A DNA stretch of 64,000 nucleotides from an uncultured Bacteroidota bacterium (lineage in GTDB: Bacteria > Bacteroidota > Bacteroidia > Flavobacteriales > Flavobacteriaceae). This document shows, one piece after another, positions 62,891 through 64,000 of the stretch (positions are counted from its first letter, which is position 1; each line of letters starts with the position of its first letter). The stretch spans positions 17,739 through 81,738 of the forward strand of contig CABXRK010000001.1 in NCBI GenBank assembly GCA_902514625.1. The letters are read 5' to 3'. The notes beneath the pieces are model-generated. The model did not search any database. It was given only the letters and a program-made list of their open reading frames with translations, and was not told where the DNA came from. The position numbers and the translations under genes were made by a program.

Positions 62891-63226
62891 TTGTTTAAAC
62901 CTTTAAAAGCTAAAAAGAAAATTTCTTCTTTGTTTTATTTTGGTAAAAAAATTACTTCCCCTATAATTACTTTATATTATCTAAACGGTCCTCTTGACAA
63001 TAATACCTTTTATTTTGGGGTGTCTGTTTCTAAAAAAATAATTAAATCCGCTGTTACTAGAAATTACATTAAAAGATTAATGCGACTTGCTCTTCGCTCT
63101 TCTTTTTATAATTCACCAAAAAAATTTTATAATATAAATTGTGTTATTTTAATTTATACTTCTCCTTCTCCTACTAATTTAAACACCCTTTCAAAATCTA
63201 TTACTTCTCTTGTTCCTAGTGACTAG
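62891..63226 (+). CDS. rnpA: Ribonuclease P protein component
   Basis: About 111 residues from the TTG at 62891; a TTG at 62867, inside the M1 gene, would add eight. The RNR signature is seen as SAVTRNYIKRLMRLALR, preceded by FGVSVSKKIIK, with the opening LKAKKKISSLFYFGKKI also typical. It supports the RNase P RNA in tRNA 5' processing. rpmH is not next to it here, as is usual in Bacteroidota. Converges on the GNAT gene with a four-base overlap. Confidence 0.92.
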   Translation: MFKPLKAKKKISSLFYFGKKITSPIITLYYLNGPLDNNTFYFGVSVSKKIIKSAVTRNYIKRLMRLALRSSFYNSPKKFYNINCVILIYTSPSPTNLNTLSKSITSLVPSD

Positions 63227-63657
63227 TATTTCATTTCTTGGTGAGGTATTCCATCCTCTAAATATTTTTTTCCTGTTTTTTTAAATCCTAATTTAGTATA
63301 AAAATAATCTAAATGTTCTTGTGCCGAAATCATAATTTCTTTTTCATTGTTTGTTTCTTCAATATATTTTATACTTTTTTTAACTAATTTTTCTCCTATC
63401 TTTTTTCCCCTATTTTCTCTTTCAACAACAATTCTTCCAATATATACTTTTTCTTTTTCTTTAATTATTCTAGCGTATGCCACAACTTGTTTTTTGTTTT
63501 TGCCCAAAACATGTTTAGCTTCTTCATCTTTTCCATCTAAATCTAAATAAACACACTCCTGTTCTACCACAAAAACCTTTGATCTTAGTTTAAATATTTC
63601 ATAAATTTCTTTATGAGATAGTTCTTCCCATTTATTTAACTTCCATTTTATTTGCAT
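63223..63657 (-). CDS. GNAT family N-acetyltransferase, ElaA-type
   Basis: 144 residues. N-terminal WEELSHKEIYEIFKLRSKVFVVEQECVYLDLDGKD is the ElaA signature, and the acetyl-CoA loop IGRIVVERENRGKKIGEKLV has the Q/R-x-x-G-x-G/A pattern. Substrate unknown. It overlaps the downstream end of rpiB by ten bases on the same strand, so the two are co-transcribed. Confidence 0.92.
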   Translation of the reverse strand: MQIKWKLNKWEELSHKEIYEIFKLRSKVFVVEQECVYLDLDGKDEEAKHVLGKNKKQVVAYARIIKEKEKVYIGRIVVERENRGKKIGEKLVKKSIKYIEETNNEKEIMISAQEHLDYFYTKLGFKKTGKKYLEDGIPHQEMKY

Positions 63658-64000
63658 GGAATTTTTTTTATTCTATTTAAGTGTCTCCCTCCTTCAAACT
63701 TCGTTTTTAAAAATATTTCCACTATCTCTGTGGCTTCCTTAATTGAAATAAACCTAGAGGGTATACTTAATATGTTTGCATTATTATGTTGCCTTGCTAG
63801 TTTTGTTATTTTTTTATTCCAACATATTGAGGCTCTTACTTCTTTGTATTTATTTGCTGTCATTGCGGCTCCGTTTCCACTTCCACAAATTATTATTCCC
63901 ATACTTTTTTTTTCTTCATTTATTTTTTTTGCAACTGGGTGAATAAAGTCTGGATAATCTACGCTTTCTTCTTTGTCCGTTCCTTTATTTATAACCTCTA
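63648..64000 (-). CDS. rpiB: Ribose-5-phosphate isomerase B, C-terminal part (5' end outside window)
   Basis: The minus-strand frame is open to the window edge and reads DYPDFIHPVAKKI then MGIIICGSGNGAAMTANKYKEVRAS, followed by HNNANILSIPSRFIS and EGGRHLNRI, all diagnostic of RpiB/LacAB. The GIIICGSG(N/T)G loop holds the catalytic Cys. It interconverts ribose-5-phosphate and ribulose-5-phosphate. The start lies beyond base 64000; the ATG at 63902 is internal. Confidence 0.95.
   Translation of the reverse strand, partial: EVINKGTDKEESVDYPDFIHPVAKKINEEKKSMGIIICGSGNGAAMTANKYKEVRASICWNKKITKLARQHNNANILSIPSRFISIKEATEIVEIFLKTKFEGGRHLNRIKKIPCK

Noticed and set aside
63652..63942. Plus-strand ORF opposite rpiB
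   Set aside because: Shadow of the rpiB coding strand; rpiB motifs are unambiguous.
1..64000. CRISPR arrays, rRNA genes and insertion sequences
   Set aside because: Looked for regular short repeats, rRNA-like blocks and transposase motifs on both strands; none found apart from the repeats of the tRNA-Met array.

Overview
The window is a stretch of a very AT-rich Bacteroidota chromosome, most likely from a marine Flavobacteriia. This is inferred from the family content, a TonB-dependent receptor ending in Phe, the order ileS-dksA/traR-lspA, the cluster accC-accB-rpmF-DUF177, promoter boxes of the Bacteroidota type TAnnTTTG, frequent TTG starts and weak ribosome binding sites. No species can be named from the sequence alone.

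Layout. 1-24 kb is mostly core: end of a TonB receptor, ileS, a DksA/TraR protein, lspA, 5-formyl-THF cyclo-ligase, uvrC, a DUF3108 protein, an M23 lipoprotein, pgi, recJ, rsmI, alr, asd, accC/accB, rpmF, DUF177, pdxA, ribE and a Na+/H+ antiporter. 24-40 kb is accessory. It holds a PhyH oxygenase, a low-molecular-weight phosphatase-like protein and a short DtxR-type regulator, then a complete predicted methylphosphonate pathway: mpnS, a cytidylyltransferase-PEP mutase fusion, ppd, a phosphonate alcohol dehydrogenase and a TagB/TagF-like transferase (26.6-32.5 kb). After it comes a cassette-like array anchored on a tRNA-Met(CAU) gene (32.5-39.9 kb). 40-64 kb is mixed: rbfA, an FtsX-type permease, dusB, a DoxX/thioredoxin protein, lepA, two secreted esterases, a run of lipoproteins (YHYH, MORN-like, SCO1-like), an EEP hydrolase, a TetR-led ABC/LolA-like/beta-barrel operon joined to UspA-SulP, SMP-30, an MBL hydrolase, an M1 peptidase, rnpA, a GNAT enzyme and the end of rpiB.

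Two things stand out. (1) The phosphonate operon should run PEP -> phosphonopyruvate -> phosphonoacetaldehyde -> 2-hydroxyethylphosphonate -> methylphosphonate. The oxygenase carries the His/Gln/His metal set (H150, Q154, H191) and Ile185 expected of methylphosphonate synthase rather than hydroxyethylphosphonate dioxygenase. The TagD-like domain fused to PEP mutase, together with the TagB/F-like transferase, suggests CMP activation and transfer of the phosphonate onto a surface glycan or lipid. (2) Downstream, all cargo lies in the tRNA-Met orientation: a type I restriction system, a DUF1569 gene and a DNA methyltransferase remnant. Cargo units are separated by ~170-bp junction elements of almost identical internal spacing: a copy of the tRNA 3' end, two 17-bp palindromes of the T-arm word GGTTCGA set 22 bp apart, and an inverted tRNA-3'-end mimic ending 1-2 nt from the cargo stop codon. 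A 92-bp block next to the tRNA is repeated inside the array (76/92 identical by hand alignment). No recombinase gene is present in the window. This looks like a tRNA-anchored gene-cassette system and is the best candidate for something undescribed.
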